From contig JAOUNW010000020.1 of NCBI GenBank assembly GCA_029880755.1, positions 1-18,531 of the forward strand: a stretch of DNA of 18,531 nt, in the 5' to 3' direction. Both the position numbers and the translations under genes were made by a program. Below the pieces are notes generated by a model. It ran no database searches and was not told the DNA's origin. It saw only the letters and a list, made by a program, of their open reading frames with translations. Shown here piece by piece: positions 7,226 to 14,832 of the stretch (the stretch's first letter is position 1; each line of letters starts with the position of its first letter). The stretch comes from Gammaproteobacteria bacterium (GTDB taxonomy: Bacteria > Pseudomonadota > Gammaproteobacteria > Acidiferrobacterales > SZUA-150).

Positions 7226-7259
7226 AAAAAAAAGTCCGGGCACCAGGGTACCCGGACTT
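7226..7259 (-). terminator. Intrinsic terminator after aprA
   Basis: The 9-bp stem AAGTCCGGG (7232-7240) / CCCGGACTT (7251-7259) has a 10-nt loop and is followed on the minus strand by eight T (complement of 7226-7233). It sits 41 bases past the aprA stop and closes the sulfur block. Confidence 0.88.
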
Positions 7260-7299
7260 CTCTATCATTCAGGGACAAAGTGAATTTGCCCCTTAGTGC

Positions 7300-9282
7300 T
7301 TACTTGAACAGCTTAGACTTGTCGACCAGGTCCGTATGGGCACGCTTGAAGCATGTATACGTTTTGGTTGTCTTGTCATAAATAGAGTTCACAAAGCACT
7401 TCCAGTTTTCCTCATCAACAAAGTTCTTGTCCATGCGGTAGTAGAAGCCAGGGTAACGGCTTTCTTCACGGAACTGGATGTGTTTCATGTGAGCTTCCGC
7501 TGTCAGAATGCGATGATAGTTTTCCCAGGCGCGCAGCAGTTCGTGCAGATCTTTCGCACGCATCTTCAGGGCGTCTTCCTTCAACATCGTCAGCTTCTCT
7601 TCAGCCACAGCAAGCATGTGATTGTTGGTGGTGTAGTAAGTCGCAACACCAGCAACATATTCGTCCATGATCTTCTGCAGACGGAACTGAAGCATTCTCG
7701 GAGTGACGTAGTTAGGGTTAACGTCGATCGCGGTACTGTAGTCCTTATGCTCAAGGAAAGTCTTAACCGGCTGATAGATTTCAGCGACCAAATCGTCGAC
7801 TGAGTCTTCCAGTTCAGGCTTCAGATCCTTGTTGTCCAGGCAATATTTGACCATTGCCTTGGCAGCCAGACGGCCTTCCGCATGAGAACCGGAAGAGAAC
7901 TTGTGACCAGAAGCGCCCACGCCGTCACCAGCCGTGAACAGACCTTTTACAGTTGTCATGGAGCGGTAACCCCAGTGCCATCCTTTCGGCAGATGGGCAG
8001 GTACGCCAGCTTCGGTTTCATCTGTGGGTGCACCGACGTCAGTTGGGCCGGAAACCCAGATACCACAGCAGCCGGAGTGAGAGCCCAGCAGGTAAGGTTC
8101 GGTGGGCATCAGCTCAGAGTTTTTCTTCTCCGGCTCAATGTTTTCACCAGCCCAAATACCGCACTGACCGATACACATATCCAGGAAGTCTTCCCAGGCT
8201 TCAGCTTCAAGATGCTTTACTTCGCGTGGAGACAGAGTCTCGCGCAGATTAGCCAGCGCAGTGACGGTGTCCATGTAAATTGGACCGCGGCCTTCGCGCA
8301 TTTCTTTCAGCATTAAGTGGTTACGCAAGCAGGATGCAGGAACGGCAGCATGACCATACGGAGGATAGTCATCCAGCATGTCCTTGTTGCGATCCATGTA
8401 GACTTCGCCTTCAGAGTTGATGGCCTTCGCTTTAAACAGCAGGAACCATGCGCCAACCGGACCATAGCCGTCCTTGAAACGGGCAGGTACGAAGCGGTTT
8501 TCCATCATGGTCAGCTCAGCGCCGGCTTCTGCAGCCATAGCGTAAGTAGAGCCAGCATTCCACACTGGGTACCATGCGCGACCCTGACCTTCACCAACAG
8601 AGCGGGGACGGAACAGGTTTACGCAACCACCGGCGGCCAGCAGGATAGCTTTTGCTTTGTAAACGTGAACTTTGTGTTCGCGAACAGAGAAACCGACGGC
8701 ACCGGCAATACGGTTCTTGTCGTTCTTGTCGTTTACCAGCTTAACGATGAAAATACGTTCCTGGATGCGGTCTGTGCCCAGGGCCTTTTTAGCGGCTTCA
8801 GCAACGATCCACTTGTAGGATTCACCATTGATCATGATCTGCCACTTACCAGAACGTACGGGCTTGCCGCCATCTTTCAGGGGAGTCATACCGCGGGAAC
8901 CATCATGGCGCTCGCCGTTTTCATCTGTCTTCCAGATAGGCAGGCCCCATTCTTCGAACAGATGGACAGATTCGTCCACGTGACGGCCCAGGTCATAGGC
9001 CAAATCGTCACGGGTGATACCCATCAAATCGTTGGAGACCATGCGAGCATAGTCAGCAGGATCCTGCTCAGAACCAATGTATGTGTTAATAGCGGAAAGA
9101 CCTTGCGCTACTGCACCGGAACGGTCCATAGCAGCCTTATCTACCAGTTTGATTTTGAGGTCGGTACCTTCTGCCCAGCGCATAATTTCAAATGCCGCGC
9201 CGCAGCAGGCCATACCACCGCCGATAAGAAGAATATCAACTTCTTCTTCGACGACCTCCGGTTTACCAAATTCACCAGCCAT
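7300..9282 (-). CDS. aprA: Adenylylsulfate (APS) reductase alpha subunit
   Basis: AprA is the FAD-containing catalytic subunit of dissimilatory APS reductase. In sulfur oxidisers it runs in reverse, forming APS from sulfite and AMP and passing electrons to AprB. The 660-residue protein opens with a dinucleotide-binding fold, VDILLIGGGMACCGAA, with G21-G22-G23. It continues with family-typical segments such as RSGAVAQGLSAINTYIG, MMENRFVPARFKDGYGPVGAW and TAGDGVGASGHKFSSGSHAEGR, the last being the second FAD-contact region of fumarate reductase/AprA-type flavoproteins. There is no signal peptide, so it acts in the cytoplasm. It starts 26 bases after aprB behind a good ribosome binding site (AGAGGAT). 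The length suggests the longer, sulfate-reducer-like AprA type, but I cannot place the lineage by eye. Confidence 0.97.
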   Translation of the reverse strand: MAGEFGKPEVVEEEVDILLIGGGMACCGAAFEIMRWAEGTDLKIKLVDKAAMDRSGAVAQGLSAINTYIGSEQDPADYARMVSNDLMGITRDDLAYDLGRHVDESVHLFEEWGLPIWKTDENGERHDGSRGMTPLKDGGKPVRSGKWQIMINGESYKWIVAEAAKKALGTDRIQERIFIVKLVNDKNDKNRIAGAVGFSVREHKVHVYKAKAILLAAGGCVNLFRPRSVGEGQGRAWYPVWNAGSTYAMAAEAGAELTMMENRFVPARFKDGYGPVGAWFLLFKAKAINSEGEVYMDRNKDMLDDYPPYGHAAVPASCLRNHLMLKEMREGRGPIYMDTVTALANLRETLSPREVKHLEAEAWEDFLDMCIGQCGIWAGENIEPEKKNSELMPTEPYLLGSHSGCCGIWVSGPTDVGAPTDETEAGVPAHLPKGWHWGYRSMTTVKGLFTAGDGVGASGHKFSSGSHAEGRLAAKAMVKYCLDNKDLKPELEDSVDDLVAEIYQPVKTFLEHKDYSTAIDVNPNYVTPRMLQFRLQKIMDEYVAGVATYYTTNNHMLAVAEEKLTMLKEDALKMRAKDLHELLRAWENYHRILTAEAHMKHIQFREESRYPGFYYRMDKNFVDEENWKCFVNSIYDKTTKTYTCFKRAHTDLVDKSKLFK

Positions 9283-9308
9283 GTTGTTATCCTCTTAGCT
9301 TGTCGATT

Positions 9309-9776
9309 TTAAAGTTTGATCAGTTCGCTGCGGTTGCCAGCACGATAGCCATTTTCGTCATTGAAAAAGCCAGGTTCTTCAATCTTGGACATATCGGCGG
9401 CAGGCTTGCCTGCATAAGGATCAATGGATCCTTCCGGTGTTGTGCGAATTGGGAACTTGAAGCGCTTCATGGTGCCGTTACGGAACTTGATCGTCCACAT
9501 AATGGAATCGGTACCGCGCAGAGGTTGTACGGAACCTCCCAGAGGTACGATATCAGCATAGGCGCGGGCTTCGATTGCATTTTGCGGGCAGATCTTGATG
9601 CAGGAATAACATTCCCAGCATTGCTCCGGTTCCTGGTTGTACGCTTTCATAGCGTGACCAGTGTCAGAACCGTCTTGATCCAGTTTCATCAGGTCGTGCG
9701 GACAGATGTACATGCAAGCGGTCTTATCCTGACCTTTGCAGCCATCGCATTTTTCAGTACGTACGAAAGTAGGCAT
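9309..9776 (-). CDS. aprB: APS reductase beta subunit (ferredoxin-like)
   Basis: AprB carries the electrons between AprA and the membrane through two [4Fe-4S] clusters. The 155-residue sequence shows both clusters in the N-terminal half: C10, C13, C21, C25-P and C53, C56, C59, C63-P. A C-terminal tail (about 90-155) wraps AprA in known structures. A strong ribosome binding site (GGAGGG) precedes the ATG, and aprA follows 26 bases later. A hairpin between sat and aprB may separate its expression from sat. The usual membrane electron acceptors, AprM or QmoABC, are not adjacent. Confidence 0.96.
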   Translation of the reverse strand: MPTFVRTEKCDGCKGQDKTACMYICPHDLMKLDQDGSDTGHAMKAYNQEPEQCWECYSCIKICPQNAIEARAYADIVPLGGSVQPLRGTDSIMWTIKFRNGTMKRFKFPIRTTPEGSIDPYAGKPAADMSKIEEPGFFNDENGYRAGNRSELIKL

Positions 9777-9822
9777 GGTAGCCCTCCATCTCAGTTGTTG
9801 AATTGTTTAATAGAAAAACCAG

Positions 9823-9855
9823 AAAACCCGGACCCCAAAACGGGTGGCCGGGTTT
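9823..9855 (-). terminator. Hairpin between sat and aprB (weak terminator or attenuator)
   Basis: AAACCCGG (9824-9831) pairs with CCGGGTTT (9848-9855) across a 16-nt loop. On the minus strand the 3' side runs into TTTTCTGGTTTTTC, an interrupted T-tract. It lies directly after the sat stop (9865) and before aprB (9776), so it could end sat transcripts or set the ratio of Sat to AprBA. Confidence 0.6.
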
Positions 9856-9864
9856 CTCTGTTCG

Positions 9865-11082
9865 TTACTTAGCGGAATGCCCGCTTAGTTTAACCTCTAC
9901 CTTCTCATCATCTTTCAGGTTGCCGTAGTACTCACGCAGGATCTCGAGCACTTCCGGGCGGGAGAATTTTTCAGAGACATCTTCGCCTTCGGACAGGGCC
10001 TTGCGCAGTTTGGTGCCCGACAAAAGAATTCGGTCGGAACCTTCATGCGGGCAGGTCTTCATTGAAGCCATGCCGTCACACTTGTTACACCAGAAGGTCC
10101 AGTCAATTTTGAGCGGTGCGGTTTCCAACGAGCCCGATGGAATTTCGTCAAAAATATGATGGGCGTCGAAAGGACCGTAGTAATCACCAACTCCGGCGTG
10201 GTCGCGGCCCACAATCTGGTGGGAGCAACCATAGTTCTGGCGGAACAGTGCGTGCAGCAGTGCTTCGCGCGGACCGGCATAACGCATGTCCAGCGGGTAA
10301 CCGGCCTGGATTACGGTATTATCCGAGAAGTAATTTTTGATCAGGGTGCCGATGGCCTTGCTGCGTACATCGGCGGGAATATCACCAGGCTTCAGTTTGC
10401 CCAGCAGGGAATGAATCAGAACGCCGTCCAGTGTCTCGATGGCGATTTTGGCGAGATATTCATGAGACCGATGCATGGGGTTACGGGTCTGAAAGGCGGC
10501 AACGGTGTTCCAGCCACGCTTTTCAAACTCTGCCCGGGTCTGGGCCGGTGTCATGAACTGATCGCCATATGCCTCAGGAAAACCACCTTGGGACAGAACC
10601 TTGATGGGGCCAGCCAGGTTCACATCGCCCTGGTCCATTACCATTTTTACTCCCGGGTGTTCCATATCGGTGGTTTTATACACCTGCATGCACTCGTGAG
10701 CCTTGTCGATGGTGTATTTTTCAGTGATGGTCATGGTGGCCATGATTTCACCGGACTCGCCGTTCACCAGCGCAATGTCATCCCCATCTTTTAGTCCATC
10801 AGCGGTGGCGCTATCGGTGGACAGGGTAATGGGGATAGGCCAGAAAAGGCCGTTGGCCATTTTGTAGCCATCACATACACCCTGCCAGTCGGCATGGGTC
10901 ATAAAACCGGTAAGAGGAGTAAAACCGCCAATGCCTAGCATGATGACGTCGCCGACTTCCCGTGAACTCATTTTTACTTGTTTCAGGCCCTTGGCGCGCT
11001 CCAGTTCGGTTTTGAGTGCGCTACCTTCAAGTAGCAGAGGCTTGAGTTCACCGCCGCCGTGTGGTTTTACCAGCTTGGACAT
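9865..11082 (-). CDS. sat: Dissimilatory sulfate adenylyltransferase (ATP sulfurylase)
   Basis: Sat catalyses APS + PPi to ATP + sulfate in sulfur oxidisers, giving substrate-level ATP after the APS reductase step. The 405-residue protein is of normal length for the single-subunit prokaryotic Sat. It has the nucleotide-binding motifs Q198-TRNPMHRSHE208, G292-RDHAGVG299 and LSGTKLR (354-360), and a zinc-site pattern C332-x2-C335-x8-C344-x-H346. There is no APS-kinase domain. It starts at ATG 11080-11082 after a G-rich stretch (GGGGT). It heads the block sat-aprB-aprA, reading away from moaDE. The 289-base divergent region upstream must hold its promoter; I see no convincing -35/-10 pair for it. 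Confidence 0.97.
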   Translation of the reverse strand: MSKLVKPHGGGELKPLLLEGSALKTELERAKGLKQVKMSSREVGDVIMLGIGGFTPLTGFMTHADWQGVCDGYKMANGLFWPIPITLSTDSATADGLKDGDDIALVNGESGEIMATMTITEKYTIDKAHECMQVYKTTDMEHPGVKMVMDQGDVNLAGPIKVLSQGGFPEAYGDQFMTPAQTRAEFEKRGWNTVAAFQTRNPMHRSHEYLAKIAIETLDGVLIHSLLGKLKPGDIPADVRSKAIGTLIKNYFSDNTVIQAGYPLDMRYAGPREALLHALFRQNYGCSHQIVGRDHAGVGDYYGPFDAHHIFDEIPSGSLETAPLKIDWTFWCNKCDGMASMKTCPHEGSDRILLSGTKLRKALSEGEDVSEKFSRPEVLEILREYYGNLKDDEKVEVKLSGHSAK

Positions 11083-11198
11083 CTTTGTTTTACCCCGTAT
11101 ATTCTGTTATTCGTAAAAGCGAGGCGCAAAACTGTATAGATATGCCGCCCCTAAAACTAATTAGTATTACTGTGGCTTGATATAAGAATCATTTATTC

Positions 11199-11228
11199 TT
11201 GACTGATACCGGCTAAATCACCTCTATT
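11199..11228 (+). promoter_or_regulatory. Candidate sigma70 promoter for moaDE
   Basis: TTGACT (11199-11204) and TCTATT (11223-11228) are 18 bases apart. Transcription would begin near 11235, immediately before the first paired base of the structured leader. Confidence 0.38.
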
Positions 11229-11234
11229 TGTGGC

Positions 11235-11371
11235 AGTATGATCGCTGGTAGAGCGCTAACCAAAGGCTTGGTCTACTGCGTCAGCGAGGTATCAGGTAGC
11301 CGGAAAAGCGGCGGGCATGGTAACGTATTTGCCTTGTTGAGACAAAGAAAAGTTAGGTTTTTCCCTAAAAA
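11235..11371 (+). promoter_or_regulatory. Structured 5' leader of moaDE (possible cis-regulatory RNA)
   Basis: Four nested helices are visible by eye: TGAT (11239-11242) with ATCA (11291-11294), CGCTG (11243-11247) with CAGCG (11282-11286), GTAG (11248-11251) with CTAC (11273-11276), and ACCAA (11259-11263) with TTGGT (11268-11272). A further GCCG/CGGC hairpin and a CTTGT/ACAAAG-type hairpin follow. TTAGG (11353-11357) pairs with CCTAA (11364-11368) just before the ATG, tying up the only AGG. I could not match it to the molybdenum-cofactor riboswitch consensus as I remember it, so the class is unassigned. Confidence 0.42.
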
Positions 11372-11602
11372 ATGAGCATTACAGTCAAGTTTTTTGCCAG
11401 TATCCGTGAAAAAATCGGGAAAGCCGAGGATATCGTTGAATCTGATAAGGTTTCTCAGGTCAGCGAAGTCTGGTCTCTCTGCGCTGCCCAACCAAAACCG
11501 GCCAATCTGCTCGCGGCAGTGAATCAAGAGTATGTAACCTGGGAACACCCGGTGAGGGACGGGGACGAAGTGGCCTTTTTCCCACCGGTAACCGGGGGCT
11601 AA
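11372..11602 (+). CDS. moaD: Molybdopterin synthase sulfur carrier subunit
   Basis: MoaD is the ubiquitin-like small subunit that carries sulfur as a C-terminal thiocarboxylate for molybdopterin synthesis. The 76-residue protein has the family beginning SITVKFFASIREKIG, the late segment VRDGDEVAFFPPVTGG and the essential terminal Gly-Gly. The ATG has no clear Shine-Dalgarno at normal distance; the nearest AGG is 14 bases upstream within a small hairpin. moaE follows after 2 bases, so both are one operon. It supplies molybdopterin to molybdoenzymes not seen in this window. Confidence 0.93.
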   Translation: MSITVKFFASIREKIGKAEDIVESDKVSQVSEVWSLCAAQPKPANLLAAVNQEYVTWEHPVRDGDEVAFFPPVTGG

Positions 11603-11604
11603 AA

Positions 11605-12036
11605 ATGGAAATACGAGTTCAGGAGGGGGTATTTGATCCCTGGAAAGAGTTGGCCGTTTGGCAGGACAGGATTGCAATGTCAGGAAAATGCGGGGCGACG
11701 GGGGTATTTGTCGGTACTCTGCGCGACTTCAATGACGGCCAGGTTGTTAAGGGGTTAACTCTGGAGCACTATCCCGGTATGACCGAAAAACACCTGGAGA
11801 AAGTGTGTGAAGACGCCGGCACGCGCTGGCAGCTGCTGGATACCCTGGTAATTCATCGGCATGGACCCATTCATACCGGAGACCCCATAGTCCTGGTTGC
11901 GACCTGGGCAGCCCATCGCCGTGATGCCTTGGAGGCCTGCCGCTATATTATCGATGAATTAAAAACCCGGGCGCCCTTCTGGAAAAAAGAGACACTTGCC
12001 GATAACGGTATGCGCTGGGTAGATCCCGGGTCCTGA
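11605..12036 (+). CDS. moaE: Molybdopterin synthase catalytic subunit
   Basis: MoaE is the large subunit that, with MoaD thiocarboxylate, converts cyclic pyranopterin monophosphate to molybdopterin. The 143-residue protein has family segments GATGVFVGTLRDFNDG, LTLEHYPGMTE, VIHRHGPIHTGDPIV and RAPFWKKE (122-129). The Lys residues in the last motif are the usual active-site lysines. The operon moaD-moaE starts a new plus-strand unit divergent from sat. It ends 11 bases from the stop of the converging DUF4124 gene with no obvious terminator. Confidence 0.95.
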   Translation: MEIRVQEGVFDPWKELAVWQDRIAMSGKCGATGVFVGTLRDFNDGQVVKGLTLEHYPGMTEKHLEKVCEDAGTRWQLLDTLVIHRHGPIHTGDPIVLVATWAAHRRDALEACRYIIDELKTRAPFWKKETLADNGMRWVDPGS

Positions 12037-12047
12037 AGTGTCTTAAC

Positions 12048-12668
12048 TCAAGGGTTAGGTGTTTGAATAGCAGGCGCCTCTGCGGTCTGCGGCTCTCCAC
12101 CCGCTGTCTTGAGCTCCCGGTAGCGTTTCAGCTCCTCGTCGTATTGTTTTCTCAAAGCCTCCTGCTCTTCCCGTTTTTTTTCTATTACCGCAGAGTGTTT
12201 GGTGATCTGGTCTTCGGTATGTTTGATGTTTTCTTCGCTGTCTTTTTGTTTTTTCTGCCTGTCCAGCGTGGCATTGAGGGACTTCAGCGTAGCCTGGCTG
12301 GCCTCGATGGAGTGCTCGACCTGGGATAATTTACGGTCACGCACATACATAATATCGTTTTCATGGCCATAGGTGGTCACGAGTAAGGCATCCCGGCGGG
12401 CTTCCTCCTCCTCTCTTTTCTTTTGTTTTGCCAGTTCATCTTTACGCCGTTCTTCCTCCGCCAGCTCTTCGGCGGTGGGCGGGGCCGCAACTTCGCCTGT
12501 TTTATGACCGCTATCAGACATTTCTATGATTTTTGATTGCTCGCAGGCCTCGGAGGCGCGGTCACCGTAATGCCATTGGCCGGTTTCGTCCTGGCATTTC
12601 TTGATGCCGGCCTGAGTTACTGAAACCAACAGAAAGCTGCCAAGCAGCGCGGAGAATATTCGATACAT
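12048..12668 (-). CDS. Secreted DUF4124-domain protein with coiled coil
   Basis: This 206-residue protein has a Sec signal peptide (YRIFSALLGSFLLVSVTQA, probable cut after A20). A DUF4124 segment follows (about 21-50: IKKCQDETGQWHYGDRASEAC), a short domain common in gammaproteobacterial periplasmic proteins. The remainder (about 65-190) is very rich in Lys, Glu, Gln and Arg with long runs of helix former, consistent with a coiled coil. The tail is Pro/Ala-rich. The function of DUF4124 proteins is not known to me. The gene is single and converges on moaE; it is divergent from the TauE-like gene across 102 bases. Confidence 0.8.
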   Translation of the reverse strand: MYRIFSALLGSFLLVSVTQAGIKKCQDETGQWHYGDRASEACEQSKIIEMSDSGHKTGEVAAPPTAEELAEEERRKDELAKQKKREEEEARRDALLVTTYGHENDIMYVRDRKLSQVEHSIEASQATLKSLNATLDRQKKQKDSEENIKHTEDQITKHSAVIEKKREEQEALRKQYDEELKRYRELKTAGGEPQTAEAPAIQTPNP

Positions 12669-12770
12669 AATTTTGCCTAATTCCTGTTTTGTTTCCCTCT
12701 TTCAAACATTAGGATGCCCTAAAGTAATGTCAAATTTTCTCGCTGATTTACAGGAGGGTTACCAGAATAA

Positions 12771-13523
12771 ATGGATATCTGGCAGTTTTTTGTCCTTTTT
12801 ATAGTATCCCTGGTGGCTAACGCCTTTTCCGCTTTTGCCGGTGGGGGTGCCGGTTTGCTGCAGTTTCCGGTGTTGATTTTTTTGGGGCTGCCGTTTGGCG
12901 TGGCCCTGGCTACCCACAAAGTCGCTAGTGTGGCCCTGGGAGTGGGAGCGACTCTACGGCATCTGCGGGAAAAGACGCTCGAGTGGCGTTTTTCTTTGAT
13001 TATTCTGGCCTCCGGACTGCCTGGCGTAATTTTGGGCGCCAGTGTTATTTTGAACGTTCCCGACCGTTGGGCACGTACCACTCTGGGAATGCTCACGATA
13101 GCACTGAGTGTATATTCCTTTACTAACCGTCAATTGGGTTTGCAATATCGCCCAAGCAATCGTCATCAACAGGGCTATCTGGTCGGTGCTGCTGTTCTGA
13201 TGGCAATAGGAGTGCTCAACGGTTCGCTGACATCGGGAACGGGATTATTTTGTACCCTTTGGCTGGTGCGCTGGTTTGGTCTGGATTACCGGAGGGCAGT
13301 TGCCTACACGCTGGTGTTGGTAGGTATTTTCTGGAACGGTGCCGGTGCTCTCACTCTGGTTTGGCTGGGGCAGGTACAGTGGTCATGGATTCCTGCCTTG
13401 TTACTGGGCTCCCTGTTGGGAGGTTATATTGGCGCTCACTGGGCGCTTTTGCGGGGCAATCAGTTAATAAAATTAGCATTTGAGCTTGTTACGCTGATGG
13501 TTGGGGTAAAATTATTATTTTAG
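12771..13523 (+). CDS. TauE/SafE-family membrane permease (probable sulfite or organosulfonate exporter)
   Basis: This 250-residue, very hydrophobic protein has about eight predicted transmembrane segments. The TauE/SafE fold shows in the first helix pair, NAFSAFAGGGAGLLQFPVLIFLGLP, with the usual ATHKVASVALG, and in the second-half repeat GVLNGSLTSGTGLFCTLWLV. Family members export sulfite, sulfoacetate or related anions. Its position within 3.5 kb of sat-aprBA makes sulfite plausible, but the family is broad and the substrate is inferred. A strong AGGAGG lies 13 bases before the ATG, a long spacing. Transcribed alone. Confidence 0.85.
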   Translation: MDIWQFFVLFIVSLVANAFSAFAGGGAGLLQFPVLIFLGLPFGVALATHKVASVALGVGATLRHLREKTLEWRFSLIILASGLPGVILGASVILNVPDRWARTTLGMLTIALSVYSFTNRQLGLQYRPSNRHQQGYLVGAAVLMAIGVLNGSLTSGTGLFCTLWLVRWFGLDYRRAVAYTLVLVGIFWNGAGALTLVWLGQVQWSWIPALLLGSLLGGYIGAHWALLRGNQLIKLAFELVTLMVGVKLLF

Positions 13524-13568
13524 TGTTGATTTAACTCATTATTGGCAAGACCAGGTAAAAGTGTCTCA

Positions 13569-13604
13569 AATAAGGTATTTAAAGAGTAATTATAATAAGG
13601 TATT
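13569..13604 (+). repeat. Two direct copies of an 11-bp sequence upstream of the bactofilin gene
   Basis: AATAAGGTATT occurs at 13569-13579 and 13594-13604, 25 bases apart, in an A+T-rich stretch that also contains TATAAT (13591-13596) and TATTAT (13601-13606). It could be a promoter region with a repeated regulator site. The rest of 13524-13692 has no gene. Confidence 0.4.
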
Positions 13605-13692
13605 ATAGTTTTGCAGGGTGCATTCAGCGCTCGCCAAATAATGATAAATCAGGATTTAAGCTTTAATGAAGGGAGCAAAGGGGTGATAGGAA

Positions 13693-14073
13693 ATGGCAAA
13701 ACGCAGAGTTTTGGATGAAGTCGATCGTGTGCCCAAGGTTATTGGACGCAATGCGGTTTATATGGGGCGGTTGGAAAGCGAAGACGGTTATCTTGTGCAT
13801 GGTGAAGTCTATGGCGACAGTGACATTCAGGGAATATTGATGCTGGCGCAGGATTGTCATTGGAAAGGAACCATTGTTGCTGATTCGGTTATTGTGAAAG
13901 GTTCTGTCGAGGGAGATATTACCGCACGCAACAAATTAGAGCTGCGCGATACTGCCAAGGTGGTAGGAAATCTAAAAGCGCCATTGGTTGCGATTTCTCA
14001 TGAGGCTTACCTGCGAGGAGAAGTGCATGAGGATTGCCTGGTAACTCATTTCCCCGAGCGGCGCGCGCACTGA
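13693..14073 (+). CDS. Bactofilin (polymer-forming cytoskeletal protein)
   Basis: This 126-residue protein consists of one bactofilin (DUF583) domain, a right-handed beta-helix that self-assembles into filaments. The repeating short beta pattern is visible in VHGEVYGDSDIQGILMLAQDCHWKGTI, VKGSVEGDITARNKLEL and VVGNLKAPLVAISHEAYLRGEV. The termini are short and polar, as in family members. It has no membrane segment. Bactofilins commonly help shape cells or position cell-wall enzymes. The ATG is preceded by ATAGGAA. It stands alone and converges on pyrE 26 bases later. Confidence 0.85.
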   Translation: MAKRRVLDEVDRVPKVIGRNAVYMGRLESEDGYLVHGEVYGDSDIQGILMLAQDCHWKGTIVADSVIVKGSVEGDITARNKLELRDTAKVVGNLKAPLVAISHEAYLRGEVHEDCLVTHFPERRAH

Positions 14074-14099
14074 CCCGTTCCGGTTCTCGCTATAACAAT

Positions 14100-14741
14100 C
14101 TAACAGCCGTATTGGCTCCGGTAGTGATGGATCGCTTCCAGCTCCGGGGTGTAGTTACCTTTGTGAGAGAGATAAGCGACAAGGGTATCGAGATTGACGA
14201 TACTGATAACCTCGAGCCCGAGTTTATCTTTAACTTCTTGGACAGCAGAAACATCGTCTAACCCTTTTTCCTGTCTATCCAGCGCTATCAATATGCATGC
14301 AGGATGAGCGCCATTACTGCGAATGAGGTCGGTTGCGTATTTTGCGGACAGGCCTGATGAAATAACATCGTCCACGATCATGACATTGCCTGCCAGGGGC
14401 GCACCAACCAGTGAACCGCCTTCTGCGTGTTTTTTCGCTTCCTTACGATCAAACGCATAGGGTACGTCACGCTTATGATTTTCCGCGAGAGCGATGGCTG
14501 TTGTGGCGACAAGGGGAATGCCTTTGTAGGCAGGACCAAACAACATATCAAATTGAACCCCGGAATCCACAGCTGCTTCCGCATAGTATTTTCCCAGCAT
14601 CGCCAGTTTCGAGCCGGTATTGAATAATCCAGCATTAAAAAAATAGGGGCTGATCCGGCCCGACTTCAGAGTGAACTCGCCAAACCGGATTATCTTCAGC
14701 TGGATGGCGTATTCAAGAAATTGTCGCTGGAAGTCTTTCAT
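14100..14741 (-). CDS. pyrE: Orotate phosphoribosyltransferase
   Basis: PyrE makes orotidine 5'-monophosphate from orotate and PRPP in pyrimidine synthesis. I chose the ATG at 14739-14741, giving 213 residues (MKDFQRQFLEYAIQLKII...), the normal bacterial length. The open frame continues 35 codons upstream, but that extension resembles no PyrE. Motifs visible are FTLKSGRISPYFFNAG, FDMLFGPAYKGIPL, the catalytic loop region DRKEAKKHAEGG, and the PRPP-binding segment VMIVDDVISSGLSAKYA. It is divergent from the exonuclease III gene, a known gammaproteobacterial arrangement. Confidence 0.95.
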   Translation of the reverse strand: MKDFQRQFLEYAIQLKIIRFGEFTLKSGRISPYFFNAGLFNTGSKLAMLGKYYAEAAVDSGVQFDMLFGPAYKGIPLVATTAIALAENHKRDVPYAFDRKEAKKHAEGGSLVGAPLAGNVMIVDDVISSGLSAKYATDLIRSNGAHPACILIALDRQEKGLDDVSAVQEVKDKLGLEVISIVNLDTLVAYLSHKGNYTPELEAIHHYRSQYGC

Positions 14742-14832
14742 GGGCTGACAATACAAGAGAATCAGTCCGGGGAACAAGACCCATAACGGTTTTTCTATGC
14801 TTCTGCATAAGGATTCGCTTTTAATGATTACG

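Noticed and set aside
8317..9312. Long plus-strand open frame of 331 codons opposite aprA.
   Set aside because: It lies antisense to a clearly conserved enzyme gene, resembles no protein, and reflects codon bias of aprA.
10156..10794. Plus-strand open frame of 212 codons opposite sat.
   Set aside because: A shadow of the sat coding strand; no ribosome binding site or family resemblance.
11235..11310. Possible tRNA or tRNA remnant, because GCTGGTAGAGCGC resembles a tRNA D-arm.
   Set aside because: There is no 7-nt anticodon loop, no T-arm GTTCRA and no matching acceptor stem; the pairing forms nested long-range helices.
11235..11371. Molybdenum-cofactor riboswitch upstream of moaDE.
   Set aside because: The position is right, but I could not recognise its conserved segments, so only an unclassified structured leader is reported.
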